Source of the DNA: Fimenecus sp045632525
GTDB lineage: Bacteria > Bacillota > Clostridia > Oscillospirales > Acutalibacteraceae
Reading direction: 5' to 3'
Length of the DNA stretch: 64,000 nucleotides
Assembly (NCBI GenBank): GCA_045632525.1
Contig: JAZQWV010000031.1
Span: 1 to 64,000, forward strand
In this document: piece by piece, positions 35,156 through 44,188 of the stretch
How the letters are laid out: every line of letters begins with the position of its first letter
Numbering within the stretch: the first letter of the stretch is position 1
Position numbers and translations under genes: made by a program
Notes under the pieces: generated by a model
Database searches by the model: none
Seen by the model: the letters and a program-made list of their open reading frames with translations, nothing else
What the model was told of the DNA's origin: nothing

Positions 35156-36022
35156 TTAATCGTGATTATTAGAAAAAACATCTGCTACTTCACTGATAGT
35201 AATATATGCTTGATGGTCTATTTCATGAACTATCTCTTTCATTCTAACAACCTGATAACGATTTACAACAAAATATATCATTGATTTGTTCTTGTTTGAA
35301 TAACCACCTTTTGCTTCTAAATATGTCGCACCACTACCAAAAGTCTCGCAAAGTTTATTGCACACTTCGTTTGGAAATTCAGTAATTATAATGGCACATT
35401 TTGCTCTATCAAGACCATCAACAATAAAGTCAATTGTCTTTAATGCTGCTGCATAAGTAACGATAGAATAAAGTGGTAAAATCCAACTGTTAAGCACAAA
35501 ACCACATATAATATAAAGCAATATATTATAAATCATGACAAATGTTCCAACGGTAATACCGAGTCTTTTTGCAAAGATTACCGCCATAACTTCTATACCA
35601 TCCATTGCTCCTCCATATCGAATGGCAAGACCGCTTCCAACACCCGAAATCACGCCACCAAAAAGGGCACAAAGCAACAAATCTGTTCCTGCAAGTGGTG
35701 AAGCAAAACTAACATCAATAGGAAAAACATCTGTAATAAGCCAAGCAAAAAGAGAATAGATGCCTACCGTATATATTGCAGAAATTGTAAATACCCAGCC
35801 TTGTTTTTTGAGTCCAAGAATGAATAATGGGATATTTAATATTAAAAGGAATATAGATAGCGTCAAACACTCTGGTGTTATTTGTTCAAGCAACATTGAA
35901 GTACCTGAAATGCCACTATCATATAATTTTACTGGAGTTAAAAACAAAGTAATACCAAATGCATTTACAATACCCGCAATTGTAAGCATAAAAAAGTTAG
36001 TAATTTTCAATTTTTTCATCAT
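35156..36022 (-). CDS. YitT family membrane protein
   Basis: About 288-aa protein with five or six N-terminal membrane spans (YitT/DUF161) and a C-terminal DUF2179 domain (AKCAIIITEFPNEVCNKLCETFGSGATYLEAKGGYS). Function is unknown; relatives are common in multiple copies in Firmicutes. The longer frame begins at 36043 without a ribosome site, whereas the tandem ATGs at 36022 and 36019 have GGTG upstream and give the usual MKK- start. The gene converges on DUF4363. Confidence 0.88.
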   Translation of the reverse strand: MMKKLKITNFFMLTIAGIVNAFGITLFLTPVKLYDSGISGTSMLLEQITPECLTLSIFLLILNIPLFILGLKKQGWVFTISAIYTVGIYSLFAWLITDVFPIDVSFASPLAGTDLLLCALFGGVISGVGSGLAIRYGGAMDGIEVMAVIFAKRLGITVGTFVMIYNILLYIICGFVLNSWILPLYSIVTYAAALKTIDFIVDGLDRAKCAIIITEFPNEVCNKLCETFGSGATYLEAKGGYSNKNKSMIYFVVNRYQVVRMKEIVHEIDHQAYITISEVADVFSNNHD

Positions 36023-36097
36023 ATATGCACCATAGTCATTCAAATTTTGTATTTCTAAAATAATTTTATCATAAAATTTTAATGTTTACAACAAAAA

Positions 36098-36128
36098 AAC
36101 TGTCGGCCATGTTTATAACCGACAGTTT
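36098..36128 (-). terminator. Terminator after the sialidase-like gene
   Basis: AAACTGTCGG (36098-36106 region) pairs with CCGACAGTTT (36119-36128) around a 12-nt loop and is flanked by an A run that is a T run on the minus strand. Confidence 0.88.
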
Positions 36129-36132
36129 CTTT

Positions 36133-37419
36133 TTATTTAATTAACTTTTCCACATCACTAAGTTTTATGCGTTTTGACACAATAAAAGTCTTGCGTTTTT
36201 GCTTGCCTTTATCTGTGTTATATTTGCCGTTTTCTTTTTCTTCGGTTGAGAAAACACCATAAGAAGATGTGACAATTGTGCCATCTTTAAGCACAACATT
36301 ACCGCAATATCCCGTATCTGCATTAGCTACAATTGACGGTGCTGTCTGTTGTGGCAGATATGTATGAGCAATTTTTATTCTATATTGACCCTCTGTACCA
36401 TTTTTAAGGTCATCATAAGTTCCTACCCAAGCAACCCAACCTTCAGAATACCATTTCTTTTCACCGCCATGTTTTCGCATCTTTTTAACTCGTTTACGGT
36501 CACGCTCAATTGAACGGAATGTGATAAAAAGTCGTCCATCATCAGTATATTCTGCTTTGTGGCGCTCACCATTGAGTGCAAAAGGTGCTTCAACGGGTTT
36601 TGACCAAGTTTCCCCCTCATCATTTGAGAAAAAGAGAAGACTAGTACAAGTTTTTTTATTACAACGAGCAATTAAACAAAGTTCGTCACCTTTGCCACAT
36701 TCTGAACGGATACATTCGACCTCGCAAACACCTGCATAGGTTTCTATATCACGATATTCAGCTAAATATGGTTCAGGTTTAGACCAAGTATAATCACCAT
36801 TCTCGTCAAAAGTGAGAATAGTTTTATAATTTATAAACCTATGGTCATGGAAAATACCCATCCATTTATCTACAAACTCACCATTTTCTTTAAGGCGAGT
36901 AAGTGAAGCCATCGCAACAATTGGGATTAAAGGCATTTCGCTGTCATTATCCCAAAATCTTTTAAATTCTGTCCAAGTTTTACCTTCGTCAAGAGAAATT
37001 GAACTGTTAAATCCCCCGGGAGTTGACATTCCTGGCCATTTTGAGTTTGCAGAAACAAGAATTAACTTTTCTTCACCGTTTGTAAACTCTAAACGATAAA
37101 CTGTTGGTGTTTCAAGAGATTTTACCCAAGAAACTGGTGGGTTTTCGATTGTTTTGTTATATGTTATTCCATCGTCATCGCTGATTTTTGATAAAATCGC
37201 ACCCTTACCATGCCCCTTGGGATAGAATGTAAGAATATCTCCATTTTTTAAAAGCACAGAATCAGGGTGGCCAAGATATGCTGCATTATCATCAATTACC
37301 GAATATTCAAACAAATACCCCAGATTATCTGGGGTATTTTCTGGTTTGACACTTAAATCCACCATTGGAATATTGTAATATCCTGTTTTTTTAGAAAAAG
37401 GTCTTTTCTTAAACAACAT
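36133..37419 (-). CDS. Sialidase-like six-bladed propeller protein
   Basis: 428-aa protein of the exo-alpha-sialidase/BNR fold. At least two Asp boxes are visible (SLDEGKTW and SNDEGETWS). The N-terminus has GHPDSVLLKNGDILTFYPKGHG, similar to sialidase-like enzymes but without an obvious canonical FRIP motif, so activity on sialic acid is uncertain. There is no signal peptide. It follows the ROK kinase by 2 nt, which suggests that the released sugar is phosphorylated by that kinase. Confidence 0.75.
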   Translation of the reverse strand: MLFKKRPFSKKTGYYNIPMVDLSVKPENTPDNLGYLFEYSVIDDNAAYLGHPDSVLLKNGDILTFYPKGHGKGAILSKISDDDGITYNKTIENPPVSWVKSLETPTVYRLEFTNGEEKLILVSANSKWPGMSTPGGFNSSISLDEGKTWTEFKRFWDNDSEMPLIPIVAMASLTRLKENGEFVDKWMGIFHDHRFINYKTILTFDENGDYTWSKPEPYLAEYRDIETYAGVCEVECIRSECGKGDELCLIARCNKKTCTSLLFFSNDEGETWSKPVEAPFALNGERHKAEYTDDGRLFITFRSIERDRKRVKKMRKHGGEKKWYSEGWVAWVGTYDDLKNGTEGQYRIKIAHTYLPQQTAPSIVANADTGYCGNVVLKDGTIVTSSYGVFSTEEKENGKYNTDKGKQKRKTFIVSKRIKLSDVEKLIK

Positions 37420-37421
37420 AA

Positions 37422-38327
37422 TTATTTATTCCAGTTCTTAAGACGCTCACTTGCAAGATAAGCAGCACCAAGCATACCTGCTTTGTTTCCAAGTTGTGCT
37501 TTTTCGATTTTTACATGCTTATAGTTTGGTTCAAGCTGTGCATTAACCTTATGACGAATATGACCAAGAAGCAAATCTTCTGACATAATTCCACCACCAA
37601 GCACGATAAGTGATGGATTGAAGATGTAGCAAAGGTTACGAAGTCCCAACGCGATTTCATCTTCCCATTTATCCATCTCATCAATAATAATAGGATTTTT
37701 AAGATTTTCTTCCATGAAAATCTCTCTGCCATTCATCTTTTTACCCATACGGTCTGAAACTGATTTTGTAAACACACGACAAGCAGCATAAGCTTCATAA
37801 CAACCAATTCTGCCACAAGTACAAGGTCTGCCGTCTTTATGAGTTGCCATATGACCAAATTCACCTGCTGCAAACTTTGAGCCACGATAAACATCACCGT
37901 TGATATAAATACAACCGCCAACGCCTGTGCCGTAAGTAAGACAAAGGAAATCTTTTTGACCTTTTGCTGCGCCGAACTGTGCTTCACCGATTGCTGCACA
38001 GTTAACATCATTATCTACTGCAACAGGAACATTGAATATTTTTTCAAATGTGCCACGAAGGTCTGAATGGTTATAATTAGGAATGTTGCCAACGCCGTCA
38101 TGGATAACGCCATTTTCAAAATCAACCTGACCTGCAGTTGAAATGCCTATTGCGTCATACTGACCTTCATATTCTCTAAGCTTTGCTTCCATGGCATACA
38201 TTACCATATTGTCAGTATCTTCATATTCATTTGTTGGAAATTCTTCTGAGAAAAGAACTTCAAAATTTTCATCAACCATACCAAATTTAATGGCTGTTCC
38301 GCCAACATCAAAAGTTATAATTTTCAT
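37422..38327 (-). CDS. ROK family sugar kinase
   Basis: 301-aa ASKHA-fold sugar kinase. The phosphate-binding motif ITFDVGGTAIKFGM opens the protein; EFGHMATHKDG followed by CTCGRIGCYEAY supplies the His and three Cys of the ROK zinc site, and LTYGTGVGGCIY is the second ATP loop. Substrates of ROK kinases include glucose, N-acetylmannosamine, N-acetylglucosamine, fructose and mannose. Coupling to a sialidase-like gene makes N-acetylmannosamine or a hexose plausible. The ATG at 38327 has GGAGACG upstream; the longer frame has none. Confidence 0.92.
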   Translation of the reverse strand: MKIITFDVGGTAIKFGMVDENFEVLFSEEFPTNEYEDTDNMVMYAMEAKLREYEGQYDAIGISTAGQVDFENGVIHDGVGNIPNYNHSDLRGTFEKIFNVPVAVDNDVNCAAIGEAQFGAAKGQKDFLCLTYGTGVGGCIYINGDVYRGSKFAAGEFGHMATHKDGRPCTCGRIGCYEAYAACRVFTKSVSDRMGKKMNGREIFMEENLKNPIIIDEMDKWEDEIALGLRNLCYIFNPSLIVLGGGIMSEDLLLGHIRHKVNAQLEPNYKHVKIEKAQLGNKAGMLGAAYLASERLKNWNK

Positions 38328-38491
38328 AATTATCGTCTCCTTGTTACATGTTTGCATTTACAAGTTATATAGATAACCTAATTATATAGTATTTTTTTCT
38401 CTTTGACAATAACAAAATGAAAAAATCTTTAATTATTATTGTATGTCAAAATATTACGCTCTTTTTTGTACAAAATGTTAATTTTTCAAAA

Positions 38492-38520
38492 TTGACTTGT
38501 ATATTTTATTAAAATAGTAT
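38492..38520 (+). promoter_or_regulatory. Promoter of the parvulin-type foldase gene
   Basis: TTGACT (38492-38497) and TAGTAT (38515-38520) are separated by 17 nt, about 90 nt upstream of the start codon. Confidence 0.7.
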
Positions 38521-38612
38521 AGAATATGTACATTAATGTAAAAAAGTGTACCTGTTTGTTATTGCTTTTTTATTTAATCTTAAAATAAAGATATGTAAAG
38601 GTGGTTTTTCCT

Positions 38613-40367
38613 ATGGAAAACAACAACAAATCTCAGGCTGAGATTTATCGTGAAGAGCGTAAAGCCAGACTCGCAAAAGAAGCAGAGAAAAAGGCTAAAA
38701 AATCTCCACAACTCTCAAAAACAAAGAAAATTGTAGGCAAGGTTATTGCTATTGTTCTTGCAGTTGCAATTGGCATTGGTGCTTTTGGCGGAATTCTCAA
38801 TTTCTTTGGTGTTCCTCAAAAAGTTATCAAAATCAATGTTAAAGACACAGCTTGCAAATTCACAGTTGCAGAGTTCAATTTCTTCTATTTCAATGTTTGG
38901 AATAATCTTTGCTCAACAGCTCAACAATATTCATATTATGGTATGGATATGGGTTATGACTACACAAAGTCACCTGCAAAGCAAGAATTGACAAAAGATA
39001 CTGCTGAATCAATCGGTCTTGATTTTGATGCAATCGGCGTTGAAGATGCAACTTGGGCAGACGCTATCAGATACCTTGCAACAAACCAACTTGTTGAAAT
39101 CAAGTATTTTGCTGCTATGGCTGAAAAAGAAGGTCTCAAACTCACAGAAGATGAGACAAAAGAAATTGATTCAGAAATCGATTCATATCGTAAAACTGCA
39201 AAAGAAAATGACTTCTCTCTTGACAGATGGTTCCGCACACAATTAGGTAACGGTATCGACGAAAAAGTTGTTCGTCAGGTTTATGAAGAACAGATGCTTG
39301 CTCAGAAGTATTTTGAAAAGTTCGAAGCAGATACACTTGCAGCAATCACAGAAGCTCAGATTAACGACAAATATAATGCTGATAAAGACAACTTTGACCT
39401 TGTTGATGTAAGATACTATTCTTTCTCAACAAAAGCTCCTTCTCTTGCTGATGACGCAACTAAGGAAGAAAAAGAAGCAGCAACAAAGAAAGCACAGGAT
39501 GAAACAAAAGCTCAAGCTGACGCATTCCTTGCAGCTGTTAAAGATGAAGCAACATTCATCACAGAAGCTAAGAGAGCAATTTTAACTGCTGACAACAAGA
39601 GCACAAAAGACCCTGACGAAGTTACAGATTACAGCAAAGCTACATACGCTGAACTCGCACAGTTCGGTGAAGACGCTGCAAAATGGGTTTATGATGATGC
39701 TCGCAAAGTTGGCGACAAAACAGTAGTAGACCTTGGCAACGGTACTTATGCAGTCATCTATATGGTTGCTCTTCCTTATAAAGATATGAGCACACACTCA
39801 CACGCTGTTCGTCATATTCTTGTTCAGTTCCCTCAAGATGAAGAAGGCAACACAAAGAAGCTCACAGAAAAAGAAAAAACAACATATAAAGCAAAAGCTC
39901 AGGCTATTCTTGATGAATATCTCAAGAACCCAACAGAAGAAAACTTTGCAGCTCTTGCTAAATCTAAATCAGAAGACCCAGGTTCAAAAGACAATGGTGG
40001 TCTTTATGAAGATTTGAACACAAGCACAAGCTTCGTTCAGCCTTTCAAAGATTGGTATCTTGATGCAAGCCGTAAAGTTGGCGACACAGGTATCATTGAA
40101 ACAGATTATGGTTACCACGTAATGTACTATTCAAAAGCAACAGGTGTTACTTGGACTGAAAATGTTAAATCAATGATTCTTAGCGAAGCATCAGAAAAGC
40201 TTTATGAAGAAAATGTTAATGTTCTTCTTGATTCAATCAACGCTGACTCTCTCTCAATTAAATGGGCTATGAATGGTGAAACAAAGCATATTGAAAAGAT
40301 TCTTGCTTATTCAGCAACAAACTCTTCAAGTTCATCAGGCTCATCAGCATCAGCAACAGTTCAATAA
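38613..40367 (+). CDS. Membrane-anchored parvulin-type peptidyl-prolyl isomerase
   Basis: 584-aa PrsA/SurA-like foldase for exported proteins. A basic cytoplasmic N-terminus precedes one membrane span (about 36-60); then comes a large helical chaperone domain and a parvulin domain (about 395-510; AVRHILVQF, SEDPGSKDNGGLYEDL, VGDTGIIETDYGYHVMYY). The C-terminus is Ser/Ala-rich (SSSSSGSSASA). It differs from PrsA in using an uncleaved N-terminal anchor rather than a lipobox. The ATG at 38613 is chosen because AAAGGTGG is spaced for it. A terminator follows. Confidence 0.9.
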   Translation: MENNNKSQAEIYREERKARLAKEAEKKAKKSPQLSKTKKIVGKVIAIVLAVAIGIGAFGGILNFFGVPQKVIKINVKDTACKFTVAEFNFFYFNVWNNLCSTAQQYSYYGMDMGYDYTKSPAKQELTKDTAESIGLDFDAIGVEDATWADAIRYLATNQLVEIKYFAAMAEKEGLKLTEDETKEIDSEIDSYRKTAKENDFSLDRWFRTQLGNGIDEKVVRQVYEEQMLAQKYFEKFEADTLAAITEAQINDKYNADKDNFDLVDVRYYSFSTKAPSLADDATKEEKEAATKKAQDETKAQADAFLAAVKDEATFITEAKRAILTADNKSTKDPDEVTDYSKATYAELAQFGEDAAKWVYDDARKVGDKTVVDLGNGTYAVIYMVALPYKDMSTHSHAVRHILVQFPQDEEGNTKKLTEKEKTTYKAKAQAILDEYLKNPTEENFAALAKSKSEDPGSKDNGGLYEDLNTSTSFVQPFKDWYLDASRKVGDTGIIETDYGYHVMYYSKATGVTWTENVKSMILSEASEKLYEENVNVLLDSINADSLSIKWAMNGETKHIEKILAYSATNSSSSSGSSASATVQ

Positions 40368-40375
40368 AAGAATTA

Positions 40376-40396
40376 AATCCCCGCGTTTGCGGGGAT
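40376..40396 (+). terminator. Terminator after the foldase gene
   Basis: AATCCCCGC/GCGGGGATT stem with a GTTT loop and a following T run. Confidence 0.93.
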
Positions 40397-40422
40397 TTTT
40401 TAAATTTATTTTGAAAACTTTT

Positions 40423-40446
40423 GTGACATTTTTGCAGTTTTGTCAC
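40423..40446. promoter_or_regulatory. Inverted repeat upstream of the ECF sigma gene
   Basis: GTGACA (40423-40428) and TGTCAC (40441-40446) face each other across 12 nt, about 45 nt upstream of the sigma factor start. It may be an operator or part of a promoter; no regulator can be assigned. Confidence 0.4.
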
Positions 40447-40489
40447 TACCTTATGAAACCGGTTATTCGGAGAGAAAGGAGGATGTGTC

Positions 40490-41038
40490 TTGTCTCACAA
40501 CAAAAAGAAAAATATTGACCAACTGCTAGAAGAATATTGTCGACAATATAAAGAGTTGTTATATAAATATGCATATTTAAGAACAGGACACGACAAGACT
40601 GCAGCAGAAGACTGTGTCCAAGATGCTTTCATGGTAATCTATCGCAAGATGAAAAAAGGCGAAGAGTTTTCGCAACCAAAAGCATTCTTATACAGAACTG
40701 TTGATAATCTCATAAAAGAGCATCTTCGCAATGTCAAAAAACAACAAAAAATCAACGAAGAGCTACTCACCGCTTCTACTGAACAAGAGTTTAATATATT
40801 TGAACATCTAGACCCAAGAACAGAAGCAGAAATTATTAACGCTGCATTAAGTGAAATGAACGATACTGAAAGAATAATTTATAAGCGCAGGTACATAGAA
40901 AACAAAAATGTGCGTGAAATTGCAGAAGAATATAAAATTTCAGTTACTGCAGTCACTACAAGGCTTTATAGGATAAGGCAAAAGGTTGAAGAAAAGGTTC
41001 AACAAGAATTAAAAGAAAGGGGGATTTTTAATGACTAA
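40490..41038 (+). CDS. ECF-type RNA polymerase sigma factor
   Basis: 182-aa sigma-70 family protein with regions 2 and 4 only. Region 2 shows AYLRTGHDKTAAEDCVQDAFMVIYRKM and region 4 shows NVREIAEEYKISVTAVTTRLYRIRQKV. The start is TTG at 40490, set by AAAGGAGG 7 nt upstream; the ATG inside that stretch is out of frame. It overlaps the next gene by 8 nt. That gene encodes a large membrane protein with a cytoplasmic N-terminus and is probably its anti-sigma partner. Confidence 0.92.
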   Translation: MSHNKKKNIDQLLEEYCRQYKELLYKYAYLRTGHDKTAAEDCVQDAFMVIYRKMKKGEEFSQPKAFLYRTVDNLIKEHLRNVKKQQKINEELLTASTEQEFNIFEHLDPRTEAEIINAALSEMNDTERIIYKRRYIENKNVREIAEEYKISVTAVTTRLYRIRQKVEEKVQQELKERGIFND

Positions 41039-44000
41039 CTCAAAAGTTTATGAACTTATCAATCAAAACAATTTTAAATCTATGCTCACAAATGAACTTT
41101 ATGCACTTATTGACGATGAGTTGGCAAAGGGCGACGAAATGGATTGCGAACTCATTGACGAATTAGTTTTGGCAATTGAATCATTAGAACAGACAGAAGA
41201 TGAAAAGTCCGGCATTTTATTCCCCGTGATTTTTAGTGATGCATCAGGTTTTTCGAAACGCGTTATAAATAAAGTTAATAACCGAAACAGACTTATGCAG
41301 TTAACTGCTTGGGCTGCAGTTATTGCAATCTTGTGCTCTGGCACAAATGAATTGCTTATAAGAAGCGAAAACACTACTCTTGTCACCGAGCTTTCAAAAA
41401 TGGTTCAGAAAGTTGGTCAATTCTTAACAGGCACTTTAGATAATCATGATAACGAAGAAGAAGAAACAACAACCACGCCTCCTCACCTTCCAGAATCCAC
41501 AACAAATCCAATTAAAAATGTCATAGAGCACAATAACAACAAACCTACAGTTATTGAGCCTGAAATAGTTAGTATTGGTCTTATTACTTATGGCAATTTT
41601 AAGACATCTTATTTATGGAAAGAAGAGCTTAGCCTTACCGGACTTAAGGTTGTTGCAGTTTATTCAGACGATACTGAAAAAAATATTCCTGCAAGTGATT
41701 GTGAAATTTCAGGATTCAATTCTCTTAAACTTGGTGAGCAGTTGATTACTGTGAAATACAAAGGATTTTCTGCATATTTCAAGGTAACCGTTTCAAGAAC
41801 CCAACAGAATGACGAAGCCACAAGAACAATTACCAATGTTGAGTGCGACATGACAGGCAAGGACATTATTGTACCAAAGGGCACAGAAAACCCTGCCGTA
41901 TATAAAAATGTGAAATATCGCTATGTTTATTCTGATGGTACATTCTCACCTTGGACATCTTGCAAAGATACAACACTTATTAGCGAATATAACAACGAAC
42001 TTTTAGACGAAACACAAACAGTAATCTATCGTGCACCTAACGGAATGGAATTCTCAATCAATGTTGTTGTGTATGATAACACTATTCCTGAAGAAAAAAT
42101 CGTTACAAAGCTCGAAATACAAAAAATGCCACAGGCTATGAAGTGTTATGCAAATAATTATGACCAGTATTATATGTATGTTGATGATGAATGTGATTTT
42201 TCACAGTTTGAAATCAAGGTTTATTATAGCGACAGAACTACTAAAATCAAAACTCTTGCAGATGGTGAAATCAAAGCATTCGGCACAATGTCAACTGAAA
42301 GGCCATCATCATATAGCGGTTACACCATAACTTTTGCTTATGGTGATGTTACAACTACATTTAAATATGAAGTAATTATCAAACCTGAAATTCATACTTA
42401 TACTTTTGAAGAAGGTATCTGGGAATGTTATTACATAAATGATGCTCCTGAAGAATATGGTGCAAAAAGTATTGTAAAAGCGAAAATGAACGACAGTAAC
42501 AAAGAGATTTATCTTGATGTCGATATCAAAGGTTATGACCCCAATAAACTTGGCTATATTGAGTTAGAGGTTTATTATGAAGGTAAATATCTTGGCAACT
42601 ATATCGGTGGTTTCATTTATGGTGACACAGGTTATGCTGTATTAGGAAGACCAATTACCCAACAGCTTACATCAGCAGATTTTAGTTTTAGACCTTATGT
42701 TACTGCCGCAAAATGTGTTGGTAATGGCAAATTTGAAACTTATGGTGATATTAAATACCAACTTACTAACACCCCACACTACGCCCCAAACCAATACTTT
42801 GAAAGTAGTACATCAGGCGAATTAAAAGCTATGGGTATTACAAGATATGGAAGTCAATGTGTTGACTGGGCAACAGTTAATTACAAAATAAGTGCTGATG
42901 AATATATCACAGAATTTGGCACTCACGAAGCTAAGGTTTATCTTTATAATGTTTCAACAATTGACAATGGTTGGTCGTATCAACGAGAAGGCATTGCAGA
43001 AGACCTTTCATACACAGTTACAATTAAAGAGAATCCAAGCTACTATCAGGTTGAAGCACCAAGAAATCTTAAAATAAACATTCAGGATATTTATTCTGAA
43101 TTCTATGACAAGTTGCATGTGTATGCAATTTATGCAGATGGTAGAAAAGAAGAAGTTTTTGATTATGACATTACAAGATATTTGCCATCAAGACCAACAA
43201 CATCAGGTCGTCTGACATTATATGTTGATTACCCTACCGGAAGCCAAGGTGCTTATGTATATCTGTATGTCTATAGTGAAGGTTATGAAGACTCTTTCTA
43301 TATTACTGCACAAGACTATTTGCGCAAAACTTATGATAACTATTATTCAATAGGAACAGAAAAACCTTCAATACTTGTAAATTTCTCATCTGCTGAACAA
43401 ACACAAATACAGCAATTCTCAATTTACCCTAACTCTAATGTCAGCACAGATGCAATAGAAATTATTGGTTGGGACACATCAACACCAGGTGAAAAAGAAG
43501 CAACCATTATCTATCACAGTCCTGTTGGTGATTTGAAGACAACTTATAAATATGTGGTGATTCCTGAATATCTGGAAGAATCTTGTTCAATCGTTTTCAA
43601 TGATGAAGACTATACTTATGATTGTCGTTTTGGTCTTATTGATGGCACATATAAAGTTTACCACACCGACAAAGTTGGTAGAACTTATGAAATCACTGAT
43701 TATACTGTGACTTATCCAACCAATGTGACCGGTTTTGGTGTACCAACAATTTCTTATTGGAACCCACACCCATTGGCCAATGCTGACAGCTCTAATCCTC
43801 GTCAAGAGAGATTTATACCAAAAATGAAAATCGCAGGTGCTTGTGAAAATATTCAGGTAGTAAGACTTGAAAACGGAAATATCAAGATTTCACTTGACTG
43901 TCCGTATCTTCCTGAAAATGGCACAATGCTTTTCAAATTCGGATACCCCGCAGAGAAGGGTCAATATGGAACAATAATAAAATATATTGAAACTTCAATA

Positions 44001-44141
44001 CCTGAAGTAATTATTTCACCCGATATGTTGCGCCCTGATATAGACATTGCAAACTTTTATGTTAACGCATACATTGTAGATGACAAAACAGGCGAAATAT
44101 ATGGAACATATTCAGAAAGAATAGATTTTCCTCTTAATTAA
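41031..44141 (+). CDS. Giant Ig-like membrane protein, putative anti-sigma sensor
   Basis: 1036-aa protein. Residues 1-87 are acidic, helical and probably cytoplasmic; one membrane span lies at about 88-105 (LMQLTAWAAVIAILCSG); a Thr/Pro/Asn-rich stalk follows (about 140-172); then about 860 residues outside. The first outer domain (about 178-255) matches a group 3 bacterial Ig-like fold (LTGLKVVAVYSDDTEK...ITVKYKGFSAYFKVTV), and further segments repeat the VYYSD-type pattern (about 360-450, 675-760 and 790-850). There is no sortase motif. The overlap with the ECF sigma gene and the N-in topology suggest a transmembrane anti-sigma factor, in the manner of RsgI-type glycan sensors. No known anti-sigma domain is recognised by eye. 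Confidence 0.8.
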   Translation: MTNSKVYELINQNNFKSMLTNELYALIDDELAKGDEMDCELIDELVLAIESLEQTEDEKSGILFPVIFSDASGFSKRVINKVNNRNRLMQLTAWAAVIAILCSGTNELLIRSENTTLVTELSKMVQKVGQFLTGTLDNHDNEEEETTTTPPHLPESTTNPIKNVIEHNNNKPTVIEPEIVSIGLITYGNFKTSYLWKEELSLTGLKVVAVYSDDTEKNIPASDCEISGFNSLKLGEQLITVKYKGFSAYFKVTVSRTQQNDEATRTITNVECDMTGKDIIVPKGTENPAVYKNVKYRYVYSDGTFSPWTSCKDTTLISEYNNELLDETQTVIYRAPNGMEFSINVVVYDNTIPEEKIVTKLEIQKMPQAMKCYANNYDQYYMYVDDECDFSQFEIKVYYSDRTTKIKTLADGEIKAFGTMSTERPSSYSGYTITFAYGDVTTTFKYEVIIKPEIHTYTFEEGIWECYYINDAPEEYGAKSIVKAKMNDSNKEIYLDVDIKGYDPNKLGYIELEVYYEGKYLGNYIGGFIYGDTGYAVLGRPITQQLTSADFSFRPYVTAAKCVGNGKFETYGDIKYQLTNTPHYAPNQYFESSTSGELKAMGITRYGSQCVDWATVNYKISADEYITEFGTHEAKVYLYNVSTIDNGWSYQREGIAEDLSYTVTIKENPSYYQVEAPRNLKINIQDIYSEFYDKLHVYAIYADGRKEEVFDYDITRYLPSRPTTSGRLTLYVDYPTGSQGAYVYLYVYSEGYEDSFYITAQDYLRKTYDNYYSIGTEKPSILVNFSSAEQTQIQQFSIYPNSNVSTDAIEIIGWDTSTPGEKEATIIYHSPVGDLKTTYKYVVIPEYLEESCSIVFNDEDYTYDCRFGLIDGTYKVYHTDKVGRTYEITDYTVTYPTNVTGFGVPTISYWNPHPLANADSSNPRQERFIPKMKIAGACENIQVVRLENGNIKISLDCPYLPENGTMLFKFGYPAEKGQYGTIIKYIETSIPEVIISPDMLRPDIDIANFYVNAYIVDDKTGEIYGTYSERIDFPLN

Positions 44142-44146
44142 AAAAG

Positions 44147-44174
44147 ACCACCTTGTTCAGTTAAACAGGGTGGT
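44147..44174. terminator. Terminator between the Ig-like gene and the phosphoesterase
   Basis: ACCACCTTGTT/AACAGGGTGGT stem (one mismatch region) with a 6-nt loop, A run before and T run after, between convergent genes. Confidence 0.88.
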
Positions 44175-44188
44175 TTTTGTGCATATTT

